Numbered from the stretch's first letter, positions 16,791 through 27,149 are shown. The stretch is DNA of 64,000 bases from Campylobacter helveticus (GCF_002080395.1 NZ_CP020478.1:1190886-1254885); one strand, 5' to 3'. A program made the numbers and translations. Notes: generated by a model not told the origin, from the sequence alone.

Positions 16791-17527
16791 AATCTCGCCC
16801 CCTCAAGTCTCTTTAGTAAAAAATCATACAAATGCAAACCCTTTATATCAAGCCCCATTTTACGCATTGTGCCGTCTATATTTAAAAGACAACCACCATC
16901 ACCACTTATGAGATATTTTACACCCGTATTCTGTATATCTTTTATCTTGGCTCTTGCCATAGCATTTGAAATTTCAGGCTCTTTTACAGAAAAAGTTCCA
17001 CCAAAGCCGCAACACTCTTCCTCATACTCTAAATTTACAAGCTCGACATTTTTAAGCTTTTTTATGAGATTTTTACTCGCCTCTATACTTTTTTGTATGC
17101 GTAAAGCGTGACAATTTGAATGCCAAGTAACCCTCACAGGCTCACCCTTATCCTCATACTCCACATTTAAAACTTCATCTAAATACTGAGAAAGCTCAAT
17201 AACCCTTGAAGAAAATTCCTTCACCCTACCAAATTCACTATCATCCTCAAAAAGCTCCAAATAATCGTGGCTCATCATACCCGCACAAGAACCACTTGGA
17301 ACGACAATGGGATAATCTTTTTCAAATAAATCTACATTGTAAAGAGCAACTCGCTTACTTTCCCTAAAGTATCCAGAATTAAAACTTGGCTGCGAACAAC
17401 AGGTTTGATTTTTTTTAAAAATCACCTCCACGCCCTCGCGGCGTAGAAGTTTAATGGCATTTAAAATTGTCTCTTGCATCGCAGCTGTGCCAAGACAAGT
17501 CGCATAAAAATAAACTTTTTTCATCAT
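16787..17527 (-). CDS. lutA: L-lactate oxidation CCG-domain protein LutA
   Basis: 246-residue subunit with two cysteine-rich CCG-type domains (family DUF224, as in GlpC and heterodisulfide reductase HdrB). The first has C-C-S-Q-P-S near residue 42, the second E-E-C-C-G-F-G-G near residue 185. These typically bind a noncubane 4Fe-4S cluster. It lies 7 bases after lctP and overlaps lutB by 4 bases. By recall Cj0075c. Confidence 0.93.
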   Translation of the reverse strand: MMKKVYFYATCLGTAAMQETILNAIKLLRREGVEVIFKKNQTCCSQPSFNSGYFRESKRVALYNVDLFEKDYPIVVPSGSCAGMMSHDYLELFEDDSEFGRVKEFSSRVIELSQYLDEVLNVEYEDKGEPVRVTWHSNCHALRIQKSIEASKNLIKKLKNVELVNLEYEEECCGFGGTFSVKEPEISNAMARAKIKDIQNTGVKYLISGDGGCLLNIDGTMRKMGLDIKGLHLYDFLLKRLEGARL

Positions 17528-17533
17528 TAAGCC

Positions 17534-19171
17534 TTATTTTACTATCACTTGCGGAATAATTCCTGGCATTAAAAAGGCAATAATGCAAGTCCAAATTCCT
17601 ATCAAAATAATAAAGCCAACAGAATATTTAAGCGTAAATTTAAATAAATCAGACTCCTTACCTACAAGTCCCACAGCCGCACAAGCTATGGTAATACTTT
17701 GCGGACTTATCATCTTACCAACAACACCGCCAACGGAGTTTGCTGCCAAAAATAAAGCTTCAGGCACCCCCAAGCTTGTCGCTGCAGCTTGCTGAAGCGG
17801 TCCAAAAAGTAAATTTGCACTTGTATCAGAACCCGTAAGAAAAACACCTATCCAGCCTATGACAGGACTAAAAAACGAAAACGCATCGCCTGTTGTCGCA
17901 AAAGCCGTTCCTAAAGTGGTGCTCATACCTGAATTTTTAGCAATAAAAGCAAAAGCCACAACCAAGCCTATGGTGATACAAGGCATAGCCATTTCTTTTA
18001 AGGTGTCTCCTAAAGCATCTTCAACAACACTTGATTTAATGCGTAAGAAAAAGATAGTTAAAAGTGCAGCAACTAAAATAGCCGTTCCTGCTTGAAGGGC
18101 AATTAGATTAATATCCATATTTAAACTTAACGCCTTACCCGCACTATCAACAATAGAACCCTCAATATTATTAAAAGACAAAGCAACTTTAGTATAGTCA
18201 AACACCGCACCCTTATCAAAAAACGCCTTAAACCAAGGCTGAGTCCAAATAATAATACAAATAATGAGCAAAATAAAAGGCAACCAAGCTTTAAAAACTT
18301 TTCCAAATTCTAATTGAGTATGATGAGAAAAATCCGTCAAATCATCAAGTCTAAAAATATTTTTAGGAGACCAAAATTTCAAAAATATCGTAGTGCAAAC
18401 GAGAGAAACAACGGCTGAAACGATATCAGGAAGCTCCGCTCCTAAGTAATTTGAGCTAATAAACTGCGTAATTGTAAAACTTACAGCCGCTACTAAAACC
18501 GCAGGATAAGTTTCTTTAATACCCTTTATCCCATCCATTAAAAATACGATGAAAAAAGGCACACTAAGACTTAAAGGCACAAGCATACGCCCAACCATAG
18601 CAGAAATTTCATACTGCTCAACACCGACCAAATTTGACATAGCGATAATAGGAATCCCAACCGCACCAAAAGCAACAGGAGCGGTATTTGCTATCAAACA
18701 AAGTCCAGCAGCTTGCAAAGGCTTAAGCCCTAAGCCCACCAAAAGAGCCGCAGTGATAGCCACAGGTCCTCCAAAGCCTATCGCACCCTCCAAAAATGAA
18801 CCAAAACAAAAACCTATCAAAATAACCTGAATCCTATGGTCTGGGGTGATAGTCATCACACTTTCTTTAATCACTTCAAAAGAGCCAGATTTCACCGAAA
18901 GCTTATAAAGGAAAATCGCAGCAATGATAATCCAAGCAATAGGCCACATCCCCTGAGCAAAACCTTGCACAAACGAAGCACCGATGAGAGAAAAAGGCAT
19001 ATCATAAGCATAAAATGCCACTGCACTAGCCACGATAACGGTAACAAAACCCGCCTGATAACCCTTGAGCTTAAAAGCAAGCAAACAAATCAAAAAACAC
19101 AAAATAGGCAAAAATGCCAACAAAGCACTAAGCCAAATGCTACCTAGTGGGTCGGTTAATTGTTGATACAT
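17534..19171 (-). CDS. lctP: L-lactate permease
   Basis: Inner-membrane lactate:proton symporter of the LctP family, 545 residues from the ATG at 19171, which has GAGGGAG 7 bases upstream; an upstream TTG or similar at 19219 would add residues without support. It has around a dozen hydrophobic helices and the family segments F-G-S-F-L-E-G-A-I-G-F-G-G-P and T-G-S-D-T-S-A-N. First gene of the lactate operon, so uptake and oxidation are co-expressed. The A-N-S-V-G-G-V-V-G-K-M-I-S-P-Q segment near the end is characteristic. Confidence 0.95.
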   Translation of the reverse strand: MYQQLTDPLGSIWLSALLAFLPILCFLICLLAFKLKGYQAGFVTVIVASAVAFYAYDMPFSLIGASFVQGFAQGMWPIAWIIIAAIFLYKLSVKSGSFEVIKESVMTITPDHRIQVILIGFCFGSFLEGAIGFGGPVAITAALLVGLGLKPLQAAGLCLIANTAPVAFGAVGIPIIAMSNLVGVEQYEISAMVGRMLVPLSLSVPFFIVFLMDGIKGIKETYPAVLVAAVSFTITQFISSNYLGAELPDIVSAVVSLVCTTIFLKFWSPKNIFRLDDLTDFSHHTQLEFGKVFKAWLPFILLIICIIIWTQPWFKAFFDKGAVFDYTKVALSFNNIEGSIVDSAGKALSLNMDINLIALQAGTAILVAALLTIFFLRIKSSVVEDALGDTLKEMAMPCITIGLVVAFAFIAKNSGMSTTLGTAFATTGDAFSFFSPVIGWIGVFLTGSDTSANLLFGPLQQAAATSLGVPEALFLAANSVGGVVGKMISPQSITIACAAVGLVGKESDLFKFTLKYSVGFIILIGIWTCIIAFLMPGIIPQVIVK

Positions 19172-19199
19172 CAAAAACTCCCTCAATGGTTTTATAAAA

Positions 19200-19205
19200 A
19201 TTATA
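19200..19205 (-). promoter_or_regulatory. -10 box of lctP-lutABC operon
   Basis: Reads TATAAT on the minus strand within TTCTATATAATTTTT. The start would be near 19193, giving a leader of about 22 bases with GAGGGAG. The 193-base gap to the divergent gene is AT-rich and could carry a regulator site, but I see no clear operator. Confidence 0.55.
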
Positions 19206-19325
19206 TAGAATTTACACACAACAAAACAATACTTTCTTTTTTGTAAAAGGCATTATAAAATTTTTTGCGTAAATTCGTAACACAAAATTACAACAAACTC
19301 TTGAAAAAATTTTATATTTTTTCGC

Positions 19326-19331
19326 TAAAAT
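19326..19331 (+). promoter_or_regulatory. -10 box of LOG-family gene and mnmA
   Basis: Reads TAAAAT in TTTTCGCTAAAATTAAC, about 35 bases before the ATG at 19365. It is the best candidate promoter for the two-gene unit. Confidence 0.4.
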
Positions 19332-19364
19332 TAACATTTTTAAATTTAACTTAAAAGGTATAAA

Positions 19365-19997
19365 ATGAGCATAGAAATAAGAAAAGATTTAGAAAAATTT
19401 GCTACCATACCAAATTTTAAAAACCCAGTTACTTTTTTTGGCTCGGCACGCCTAAAGGAACACAATCCTTACTGTATTAAGGCGAGGGCTTTGGCTAAAA
19501 AATGTGTAGAAGAGGGTTTTTGTGTCATTACCGGCGGAGGTGGTGGCATAATGAAAGCAGCCAATGAGGGTGCTTTCGAACAAGATGCAGATTTCATAAG
19601 TTCTGTTGGTTTTAATATCTTGCTTCCACACGAGCAAAGACTTAATGATTTTGTGGAATATAGCATCACTTTTGAGAGCTTAGCCATTCGCAAAATGGCT
19701 CTTATTGAAAAGAGTTTTGCTTTTGTGATTTTTCCGGGCGGCTTTGGGACACTTGATGAATTGTTAGATGTTTTAACGCTCAAACAACTCAAATTTAAAA
19801 AGAATATTCCCATCATACTCTACGGAAAAGATTTTTGGCAAAGCTTAGATGATTTTGTCAGAAATTCCTTACTTAAACTTAAGGTCATCGATAAAAATGA
19901 CATCTCTAGGTATGTAATCACTGACGATATAGAAGAAATAATTCAAATTTTAAAGGAAAACAATGAAAATTCTAGTCGCAATGAGCGGAGGAGTTGA
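19365..19997 (+). CDS. LOG-family protein (cytokinin riboside monophosphate phosphoribohydrolase-like)
   Basis: 210-residue Rossmann-fold protein of the TIGR00730/LOG family. The motif P-G-G-F-G-T-L-D-E sits near residue 125 and G-G-G-G-G-I-M near residue 53; together these are the family's nucleotide-binding and catalytic signature. LOG enzymes remove ribose 5-phosphate from nucleoside monophosphates, and some bacterial members act on AMP or pyrimidine nucleotides. The exact substrate is unknown. The end overlaps mnmA by 35 bases in another frame, so the two are coupled. Confidence 0.82.
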   Translation: MSIEIRKDLEKFATIPNFKNPVTFFGSARLKEHNPYCIKARALAKKCVEEGFCVITGGGGGIMKAANEGAFEQDADFISSVGFNILLPHEQRLNDFVEYSITFESLAIRKMALIEKSFAFVIFPGGFGTLDELLDVLTLKQLKFKKNIPIILYGKDFWQSLDDFVRNSLLKLKVIDKNDISRYVITDDIEEIIQILKENNENSSRNERRS

Positions 19998-20979
19998 TAG
20001 CACGGTAACAGCTTACAAACTTAAAAACGCAGGACACGAAGTTATAGGTTGCTATATGAAACTACACGGCAAAGCAGGATACCACGAGGAAAACATAGCT
20101 AAAGTTGAAAAAGTCGCTAAATTCTTACAAATCCCCCATCATATTTTAGATTTGCAAGAGGAATTTAAAGCTAAGGTTTATATGCCTTTTGTCAATACCT
20201 ACAAAGAAGGTAAAACGCCAAATCCTTGTGCCTTATGCAACCGCTTTATCAAGCTTGGCAAACTTTTAGAATTTGCTAAAAGTTTAGGATGTGAAAAACT
20301 AGCTACTGGACATTATGCTAGACTTGAAAACGGATGTATAAAAGTCGCTTTTGATGAAAGTAAGGACCAAAGTTATTTCTTAGCTAATGCAGATAAAGAA
20401 GCTCTAAATTACCTCATCTTCCCACTTGGAGAAATGAAAAAAGAGGATGTGAAAAAATTCGCGTCTACTATAGAGCCTTTAAAATCTTTTGCCACACAAA
20501 AAGAAAGTAGTGAAATTTGCTTTGTAGAAAAAACTTATGTCGATGTTTTAAATCAATTTATGGATACAAATATCAAAGGAGAAGTGCTAGATAGTAGCGG
20601 TAAAATCGTAGGGGAGCATAATGGCTATATGCACTATACCATAGGCAAAAGAAGAGGATTTGAGGTGAAAGGCGCTCACGAACCGCATTTTGTTCTAAAG
20701 ATAAATCCTAAGCAAAATCAAATTGTAGTTGGCACGAAAGAAGAGCTGAAAGTTGAAAAATTTGAACTTCAAAATATCAATCTCTTCATCGACAAAAAGG
20801 AATTTGAATGTGAAGTAAAAATCCGCTACCGCTCTAAAAGTGTGCCTTGTGAAGTTTTGATAGATGAAAATTTAAATGCCAAAATTAAGCTCAAAGAAGC
20901 AGTTTATGGACTAGCTAGCGGACAAATGGCAGTTTTTTACGATAAGGACAAAGTTATCGCAAGTGGCTTTATAAGCTAG
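19963..20979 (+). CDS. mnmA: tRNA-specific 2-thiouridylase MnmA
   Basis: Puts sulfur on U34 of tRNAs for Lys, Glu and Gln. The ATP-pyrophosphatase P-loop S-G-G-V-D-S is at residues 8-13. The catalytic cysteine is C92 in N-P-C-A-L-C-N and its partner is C186 in S-E-I-C-F-V. The length (338) is a little under the usual 360-370. AAAGGAAAACA precedes the ATG. It overlaps the LOG-like gene by 35 bases, and the stop codon lies in a convergent 12-bp hairpin. By recall Cj0053c. Confidence 0.94.
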   Translation: MKILVAMSGGVDSTVTAYKLKNAGHEVIGCYMKLHGKAGYHEENIAKVEKVAKFLQIPHHILDLQEEFKAKVYMPFVNTYKEGKTPNPCALCNRFIKLGKLLEFAKSLGCEKLATGHYARLENGCIKVAFDESKDQSYFLANADKEALNYLIFPLGEMKKEDVKKFASTIEPLKSFATQKESSEICFVEKTYVDVLNQFMDTNIKGEVLDSSGKIVGEHNGYMHYTIGKRRGFEVKGAHEPHFVLKINPKQNQIVVGTKEELKVEKFELQNINLFIDKKEFECEVKIRYRSKSVPCEVLIDENLNAKIKLKEAVYGLASGQMAVFYDKDKVIASGFIS

Positions 20980-21005
20980 AATTTACCCTTTTTGGTAAAT
21001 TCTAG
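20976..21005. terminator. Convergent hairpin shared by mnmA and DASS gene
   Basis: Perfect 12-bp inverted repeat CTAGAATTTACC / GGTAAATTCTAG with a 6-base loop. The mnmA TAG and the DASS transporter TAG (on the minus strand) both sit in the stem arms. U-runs after the stem are short in both directions, so it may act as a bidirectional terminator or mRNA end stabiliser. Confidence 0.7.
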
Positions 21006-22801
21006 TAAAAGCCCAAAAAATTCCACCACACCAAACCAACGCTAATCATCACCAGCATATCAACCACAGAAATGACAAATCCCACTCCCCACCATTGCTT
21101 AAGACTGACATAGTTTGTCCCAAAAATAACAGGTGCAGTTCCAGTAGCATAGTGTGTAAGAGCCATCATAACATTACCCGCCGTTATCATTATAAAAGCA
21201 TAAAGCAAAGGAGGCGCACCCAGAGCTAAACCCGCACTATAAAAAACAAAGAACATCGCCGAAATGTGTGCCGTTGTCGAAGCGAAAAAATAATGTGCAT
21301 ACAAAAATGCAAGAGCTAAGAAAATCATCACAGAAATTTCACCAAGCCCCATAGCAGAAGCCAAGCCTCCAAGTGCTTCAGCCAAAAATTGCGTAACACC
21401 AAGCTTTCCAAGCATAGTCGCCATCATCACAAGAGCAGAAAACCATACTAAAGTATTCCACGCTGCCTTTTCTTTCAGCACATCTTCAAAGCTTAAAACT
21501 CCGCTAATTAACACCAAAGAAAGCCCAAGCAAAGCCACGCTTGTCGCATTAAGCGTAATGCCAAAGAAAAGACCCAAAGCTCCAGCCCAAAGAGCAAGTA
21601 AAAGTAGGAAAACGCCAAGCATTATTTTTTCAGCCTTTTTCATAGAGCCAAGTTCTGCAAGTCTATCTTTAGCAAATTTGGAGGCATTAGGCGTTTGCTT
21701 AATCTTAGGGGGTGCTAAAAAATAAATCACAAGAGGCATTATGAGCATCGCACAAATTCCCGGTAAAAACATCCCTAAAGCCCACTGCGACCAAGTTAAA
21801 CTAATCTCCATATTTGTCGCTTGTGCGACTAAATCCACCACTAAAGGATTAGGTGCGGTCGCTGTGATAAACATCGCAGAACTTATAGGATTTGCTTGAA
21901 AATTCACCAAAGAAAGATAAGTGCCTATCTTACTTTGTGTGTTATCCTCAGGGCTTGACTTAAATGAACGGCTAATCGCTTGAACGATAGGATTGATGAT
22001 AGCTCCAGCTCTTGCAGTATTTGAAGGGGTAACAGGAGCTAAGATTGTCTCGCTCGCTACGATAGAATAAGCAATTCCAAGCGTTCTTTTACCAAAAATG
22101 CTAATAAAATAATACGCCAATCTTTCTCCAAGTCCCGTTTTTATAACACCTCTTGCAATGATGATGGAAACAACGATAAGCCAAATGAGTGAATTTGAAA
22201 AACCACTTAAAGCATCCTTGATGCCTGTTTTAGATTTTAAGCTAGAAATGGCTTTATTGACCTTTTCATCAATGGCTTCTTGCGACATCGTTTGAAGTGC
22301 GAGAGCATTAAGGGCGAAAATTTTACTCTCATCAATTAGCTTATTTTTTTGCACTCCTGAGGTTTTTTTCGCATAAAATTTAGCCAAAGCGTCAATTTGC
22401 ATATTCTTATCTTTTAGAATTAGAATTTCATCAAGTTTTTCCTTAGGCATTTGACTCGCACCAAGTAAAGCATTAAAAACCGCCTCTTGTGTCGCGGTAT
22501 CCATAGCGATTTTTTGTGAATTTGCATTATCTTTCATTACAATGCCTTGCAAACTTTTAATGTGAGCGGCTCTAATTTGACTTTGTGGCGTAGTAATACC
22601 ACTAAGTGCAACAATAGCAATAGCTATCAAACAAACAGCCCCCAAAGGCATAATTTGCAAAATCACAGCTAAAATTACAGCCGTAAAAAGCCCTAGAAAA
22701 TGCCAAGCATTCTCCTCTAAACCCATAGGCGCTGGAGTAAGATAAAATACACTAAGCACAACTAAACAAAACAACAAACTAAAAATTTTGCTTTTACTCA
22801 T
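21002..22801 (-). CDS. DASS-family anion (di/tricarboxylate) symporter with large hydrophilic insertion
   Basis: 599-residue inner-membrane transporter for anions such as citrate, succinate or tartrate. The ATG at 22801 follows AAGGAAAAGTG. Family motifs are seen: A-P-V-T-P-S-N-T-A-R-A-G, then T-A-T-A-P-N-P, both forming the Na+/carboxylate site. Unusually, about 120 hydrophilic residues (about 72-195), alpha-helical in character, sit between the first two hydrophobic segments and the L-S-G-F-S-N-S-L-I-W-L helix; usual members are near 470-490 residues. It is the last gene of a six-gene run from nhaA1. Substrate unknown. Confidence 0.85.
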   Translation of the reverse strand: MSKSKIFSLLFCLVVLSVFYLTPAPMGLEENAWHFLGLFTAVILAVILQIMPLGAVCLIAIAIVALSGITTPQSQIRAAHIKSLQGIVMKDNANSQKIAMDTATQEAVFNALLGASQMPKEKLDEILILKDKNMQIDALAKFYAKKTSGVQKNKLIDESKIFALNALALQTMSQEAIDEKVNKAISSLKSKTGIKDALSGFSNSLIWLIVVSIIIARGVIKTGLGERLAYYFISIFGKRTLGIAYSIVASETILAPVTPSNTARAGAIINPIVQAISRSFKSSPEDNTQSKIGTYLSLVNFQANPISSAMFITATAPNPLVVDLVAQATNMEISLTWSQWALGMFLPGICAMLIMPLVIYFLAPPKIKQTPNASKFAKDRLAELGSMKKAEKIMLGVFLLLLALWAGALGLFFGITLNATSVALLGLSLVLISGVLSFEDVLKEKAAWNTLVWFSALVMMATMLGKLGVTQFLAEALGGLASAMGLGEISVMIFLALAFLYAHYFFASTTAHISAMFFVFYSAGLALGAPPLLYAFIMITAGNVMMALTHYATGTAPVIFGTNYVSLKQWWGVGFVISVVDMLVMISVGLVWWNFLGFY

Positions 22802-22814
22802 CACTTTTCCTTTT

Positions 22815-23573
22815 TTAAATTTGAGAAAGAATTTCAGCCCTACCCTTAATGATAGCTACGCAGTGTTCATAATGTGCAGTATTTAGCCCGTCTTGACTGC
22901 CCGCATCCCACCTGCCATTATAATGCTTTGGCGTGCCGTCTTTTTGACATATCATAGGCTCGATGCAAAAAACCATACCATTTTTTATTTTAGAACCATT
23001 TTTAACACTATCTCCGTCCTCAAGATAATTTAAAATTTCAGGCTCACAATGCGGCTTAGTGCCTATGCCGTGTCCGCAGTATCCTTGCAAAGGAACGAAA
23101 CCGCGACTTAAAATAAACTCACCCAAAAGTGCAGAAAGCTCTTTAAAACGCATTTCATCGCGTATGGAATCAATGGCAAAATACAAAGCATCTTTCGCAC
23201 AAGCGATTAATTCTTCATCTTTTTTAGAAATTTGTCCTATGGCTAAAGTTCTCGCCGCATCACCATAATAACCATCTAGCAAAGTCCCCACATCAACACC
23301 TAAAATATCGCCCTCTTTAAGCACTTTATCATCAGCTATGCCGTGGATACAAACCTCATTTAAAGAAGTGCAAATAGCACTAGGAAATTCATAAAGATTT
23401 TTAAAAGAAGGCTTTGCGCCCAAGCTTAAAATATGCTCTTCAGCCATTTCGCTAATCTGCCTTAAGCTCATTCCAGCTTTAACTTCTCTTTCTAAAAAAT
23501 CCAAAGTTTTAGCGACAATTTGATTTGCCTTTCTAAGTTTTTGTATTTCTGCTGGTTTTCTTAGCTCTATCAT
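22815..23573 (-). CDS. map: Methionine aminopeptidase, type I
   Basis: Removes the initiator methionine from new proteins. The 252-residue protein has the pita-bread fold signatures: H in C-I-H-G-I-A, D in G-V-D-V-G-T and G-D-A-A-R-T, H in G-H-G-I-G, and two glutamates in C-I-E-P-M and the last strand Y-E-H-C-V. These are the two-metal site. It lies 10 bases from murI and 13 bases from the DASS gene on the same strand. By recall Cj1651c. Confidence 0.95.
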   Translation of the reverse strand: MIELRKPAEIQKLRKANQIVAKTLDFLEREVKAGMSLRQISEMAEEHILSLGAKPSFKNLYEFPSAICTSLNEVCIHGIADDKVLKEGDILGVDVGTLLDGYYGDAARTLAIGQISKKDEELIACAKDALYFAIDSIRDEMRFKELSALLGEFILSRGFVPLQGYCGHGIGTKPHCEPEILNYLEDGDSVKNGSKIKNGMVFCIEPMICQKDGTPKHYNGRWDAGSQDGLNTAHYEHCVAIIKGRAEILSQI

Positions 23574-23583
23574 TGTTTTTCCT

Positions 23584-24330
23584 TTAATTTAAATTAAGCC
23601 AAAGTTTTGCTGTGTTTTTTAGGGCATTAATATCACTTGAAGCAAAAAAACGCAAATTTGCCTTTTTGTCTAAGGATTTAAAATGTGAGTTTTGCTTTAA
23701 AAATTCCACTATGGCTTCACCAGAATGAATCAGCTTTGTTTTCTCTCCAAAAAATTCCCCCAAAGCCTTGCTTAGTAAAGGAAAGTGGGTGCAAGCCAAA
23801 ATCAGTGCATCTGGACTTTTCACATCTTTAAAATAATGTAAAAAAGCACTTTTTAAAAGCTCTCCCTCAAAAATTCCCTCCTCAACCATAGGCACAAAAA
23901 GCCCAGTTGCAAGAGCTTTTACGCGCGTAAAACCCTCTTTTTCTAAGCCCATTTGATACTGCTTTGAACAAATTGTCGCTTTTGTGGCAATCACTAAAAT
24001 TTCTTTATCTTTATCTTTTAAACTTTTGCAAGTTGCTCTTACTCCAGCTTCTATTACTCCATAAATGGGGAAATCAGCCTTAGCCCTTAACTCCTCTAAA
24101 GCATAAGCGCTAGCCGTATTACAGGCGATGATAAGCATATCGATGTTAAATTGTTTAAAAAACTCCAAAGCCTCAAGGCAAAATTTGACTATCGTCTCTT
24201 TATCTTTAACCCCATAAGGAACTCTAGCCGTATCGCCATAATAAATAATCTCTTCAAATAAATTCGCCTCATACAAGGACTTTAGCACACTAAGTCCCCC
24301 TACTCCACTATCAAAAACACCAACCCTCAT
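23584..24330 (-). CDS. murI: Glutamate racemase
   Basis: Makes D-glutamate for peptidoglycan. The two catalytic cysteines are in A-C-N-T-A-S (near residue 70) and A-C-T-H-F-P (near residue 180), and the N-terminal G-V-F-D-S-G-V-G-G-L is typical. The length of about 249 residues is usual. The ATG overlaps the stop of the NlpC/P60 gene, so two cell-wall genes are coupled. By recall Cj1652c. Confidence 0.95.
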   Translation of the reverse strand: MRVGVFDSGVGGLSVLKSLYEANLFEEIIYYGDTARVPYGVKDKETIVKFCLEALEFFKQFNIDMLIIACNTASAYALEELRAKADFPIYGVIEAGVRATCKSLKDKDKEILVIATKATICSKQYQMGLEKEGFTRVKALATGLFVPMVEEGIFEGELLKSAFLHYFKDVKSPDALILACTHFPLLSKALGEFFGEKTKLIHSGEAIVEFLKQNSHFKSLDKKANLRFFASSDINALKNTAKLWLNLN

Positions 24331-24815
24331 CATCTTCTCAATGCAATATTATAACGCCTAGCGCCCATATAACGCGGCTTCCAGTAGCTATTGTTAAAAC
24401 TTGCGACCTTGCTTCCGCCTTTAGTAGAAAGGTGCATAAATTCATTTCTACCAAGATAAATACCCACGTGCATACCATTAGGACCTCGACCCGTTTTGAA
24501 AAAAACCAAATCTCCAGCTTGAAGTTTGGATTTTGAAACCTTTCTACCAGAATTCATTTGCGTTTTAGTTGTGCGTGGTAAAGAAACGCCAAATTCCCTC
24601 ATCACACTTTGCGTAAATCCCGAGCAATCCGCCCCCCTCTTGCTCGTCCCTCCTAAAACATAAGGTGTGCGTTGCCACTCTTTGCTAACAGCTCTAAGTC
24701 TTTCTTCTGTGGGACTTTTAGAATAACTCGGTTTGTAAAAAGACAAATTCTGCGGTAAAAAACTACATCCACTTAAGAAAAAAATTAAGAAAATTCCTAA
24801 AATATATTTTTTCAT
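24330..24815 (-). CDS. NlpC/P60 peptidoglycan endopeptidase lipoprotein
   Basis: 161 residues from the ATG at 24815, which follows GAGGAG; a longer start would hide the signal peptide. The signal ends in the lipobox L-S-G-C17, so it is a lipoprotein. The NlpC/P60 catalytic residues are visible: C64 in A-D-C-S-G-F, H116 in G-M-H-V-G and H128 in F-M-H-L-S. It should cut peptidoglycan stem peptides in the periplasm. It overlaps both nhaA2 upstream and murI downstream by about 3-4 bases. By recall Cj1653c. Confidence 0.9.
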   Translation of the reverse strand: MKKYILGIFLIFFLSGCSFLPQNLSFYKPSYSKSPTEERLRAVSKEWQRTPYVLGGTSKRGADCSGFTQSVMREFGVSLPRTTKTQMNSGRKVSKSKLQAGDLVFFKTGRGPNGMHVGIYLGRNEFMHLSTKGGSKVASFNNSYWKPRYMGARRYNIALRR

Positions 24816-25978
24816 CAACTCCTCGCAAAAAATCTTAAATAAACAAAGCCAAAAATTCCAGAACAAAAAGAAGCAACTAAAATGGAAAGATTATCAGCAT
24901 AATTAAAAATGTCGCTCACCTCATAAGCCAAACCATCGATAAATAAACTCATCGTAAAGCCTATGCCTGTCAGTATACAAACGCCATAAAGCTGCTTAAA
25001 ATTTGCTCCCTCTGGCAAACTTGCCAAACCGCTTTTAATCGCCAAATAAGAAAAGATAAAAAACCCCACTTGCTTACCCACAAAAAGCCCTAAGAAAATT
25101 CCCACGCTAGCACCTGAAAATATCGATTTTAAGTCGATATTTGCTAAATTTACCCCTGCATTTGCAAAGGCAAATAAAGGTAAAATAACAAAAACAAGCC
25201 AAAATTTCAAACTCTCATCAATTTCTTTTAAAAAAGGCTTACCCTCTTTTGTAAAGGCAGGGATAAAAAATGCAGTAATAAGTCCAGCCAAAGTCGCATG
25301 CACTCCACTTTTTAAAACACTCACCCAAAGAATTAAAGATAAAATAAAATAAAAAGACTTGCGTGTAATGCCTAAAAAATTTAAAATAAATAAAGCAAAA
25401 ATCGCACAACTTGCCACGATAAAAGCAAAAATAGAAAGCTTAGAAGTGTAAAAAATCGCAATAATTAAAATCGCACCCACATCATCAAAAATAGCCAAAG
25501 AAAGCAAGAAAATTTTAAGAGAACTTGGAATGTGTTTTCCGCACATCATTAAAATTGCCAAAGCAAAAGCTGTATCCGTAGCCGTTGGGATAGCCCAACC
25601 TTGAAGCGTATAAGCATCATTTACATTAATCAACGCAAAAATACTCGCAGGGATAATAATCCCGCCCACTGCAGCAACAAGCGGTAAAATAATATTTTTC
25701 GCCTCTTTAAACGCCCCTTGTGCAAATTCTTTTTTAAGCTCCAAACCTATGGCAAAGAAAAAAATGGAAATCAGCCCATCATTAACCCAAAGTAAAAAAG
25801 GCTTTTCAAGGCTAAATTCCCCAGCAACAAAACCCATATTTAAATTTAACAATTCTCTATAATAATCACTCAAAAAGCTATTTTGCACGAGCAAGGCAAA
25901 AATCGTGCAAATAATCAGTAAAACACCCCCAAAGGCTTCATTGTGGATTAAACTCCTAAGTCTATCTAATAAACTCAT
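24815..25978 (-). CDS. nhaA2: Na+/H+ antiporter NhaA (copy 2)
   Basis: 387-residue inner-membrane antiporter with about 12 helices, exporting Na+ in exchange for H+. The cation-binding pair is D-D in [10 protein letters not shown], and the extended-helix segment [11 protein letters not shown] matches. It is about half identical by eye to the adjacent nhaA1 and overlaps it by 4 bases; the pair looks like an old tandem duplication that C. jejuni shares by recall (Cj1654c/Cj1655c). Confidence 0.94.
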   Translation of the reverse strand: MSLLDRLRSLIHNEAFGGVLLIICTIFALLVQNSFLSDYYRELLNLNMGFVAGEFSLEKPFLLWVNDGLISIFFFAIGLELKKEFAQGAFKEAKNIILPLVAAVGGIIIPASIFALINVNDAYTLQGWAIPTATDTAFALAILMMCGKHIPSSLKIFLLSLAIFDDVGAILIIAIFYTSKLSIFAFIVASCAIFALFILNFLGITRKSFYFILSLILWVSVLKSGVHATLAGLITAFFIPAFTKEGKPFLKEIDESLKFWLVFVILPLFAFANAGVNLANIDLKSIFSGASVGIFLGLFVGKQVGFFIFSYLAIKSGLASLPEGANFKQLYGVCILTGIGFTMSLFIDGLAYEVSDIFNYADNLSILVASFCSGIFGFVYLRFFARS

Positions 25979-27123
25979 TTAACAATCTTTAAATATGTAT
26001 AACCCACAATCGCACTTAAAAAACTTGCAAGTAAAATCGCAAGTTTGTCTGTGTGTTCAAAAATCGCACTATTTTTATAAGCCAAAGAATCGATAAATAA
26101 ACTCATCGTAAAACCGATGCCTGTAAGTATGCAAATACCATAAAATTGAGAATAGCGAACATTTTCAGGTAGCTTAGCAAGTTTTAATTTAATCGCCACC
26201 CAAGCAAAAATAAATACTCCCACTTGCTTACCCACAAAAAGCCCTAAAATAATCCCAAGACTCACAGGGGAGAGAATGGAGGCAAAATGTATGCCCCTTA
26301 AATCAATCCCCGCATTTGCAAAGGCAAATAAAGGCAAAATAAAATAAACTACCCAAGGATTTAAACTCTCTAAAACATTGTGTAAATAAGGCTTTTTCTC
26401 CCTAGTATCTAAAGGGATAAATAAAGCGATAATGACCCCCGCTAAAGTCGCATGCACTCCGCTTTTAAGCATAGCTATCCAAAGTATCACACCCACTAAA
26501 ACATACATTGGTAAGTGCGTGATGTGAAAATAATTGAGAAAAAATAAGACAAACATACACATCAAACAAATTAACATCGCCAAAGTTGAAAGCTGGTCTG
26601 TGTAAAATAAAGCAATAATTACAATCGCACCCAAATCATCAAAAATGGCAAGGGAGAGTAAAAAAAGCTTAAGACTTGCGGGAATTTTATTGCCAAGAAG
26701 CATTAAAATCCCTACCGCAAAAGCGATATCCGTAGCCGTTGGGATAGCCCAACCCTTCATCGCAAACGAATCGTGAAAATTAATCGAAGCAAAGATAAGT
26801 GCAGGGACTATCATACCCCCAAGTGCACCAAAAATAGGCAAAGAAACCGCCCTAATATTTTTAAGCTGTCCCCTTAAAACCTCGTATTTAAGCTCAAGCC
26901 CTATACAAAGGAAAAAAATCGCTATCAAACCATCATTTATCCACAAATCTAAAGATTTTGCAATTTGAAAATTATCAAAACCCACCGTAAAATTAGCGTG
27001 GAAAAAATCCGTATAAATAACACTTAATGCAGAATTTTTACACAAAAGTGCAAAAAAAGTAAAAAAAATCAATAAAATTCCGGGGAAAGTTTCACTCAAA
27101 ACTACTTTCTTAATCCTTTGCAA
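25975..27123 (-). CDS. nhaA1: Na+/H+ antiporter NhaA (copy 1)
   Basis: About 382-residue NhaA antiporter: D-D pair in [10 protein letters not shown] and the A-T-D-I-A-F-A segment. Start choice: GAGGAG is immediately before a TTG at 27129 (no spacing) but exactly 6 bases before a second TTG at 27123, so 27123 is preferred; no ATG is available ahead of the conserved part. A TATAAT box is 20-30 bases upstream. It begins the run nhaA1-nhaA2-nlpC-murI-map-DASS. C. jejuni is described with the same tandem pair. Confidence 0.92.
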   Translation of the reverse strand: MQRIKKVVLSETFPGILLIFFTFFALLCKNSALSVIYTDFFHANFTVGFDNFQIAKSLDLWINDGLIAIFFLCIGLELKYEVLRGQLKNIRAVSLPIFGALGGMIVPALIFASINFHDSFAMKGWAIPTATDIAFAVGILMLLGNKIPASLKLFLLSLAIFDDLGAIVIIALFYTDQLSTLAMLICLMCMFVLFFLNYFHITHLPMYVLVGVILWIAMLKSGVHATLAGVIIALFIPLDTREKKPYLHNVLESLNPWVVYFILPLFAFANAGIDLRGIHFASILSPVSLGIILGLFVGKQVGVFIFAWVAIKLKLAKLPENVRYSQFYGICILTGIGFTMSLFIDSLAYKNSAIFEHTDKLAILLASFLSAIVGYTYLKIVK

Positions 27124-27149
27124 TACCAACTCCTCAAATTGAATGCAAA

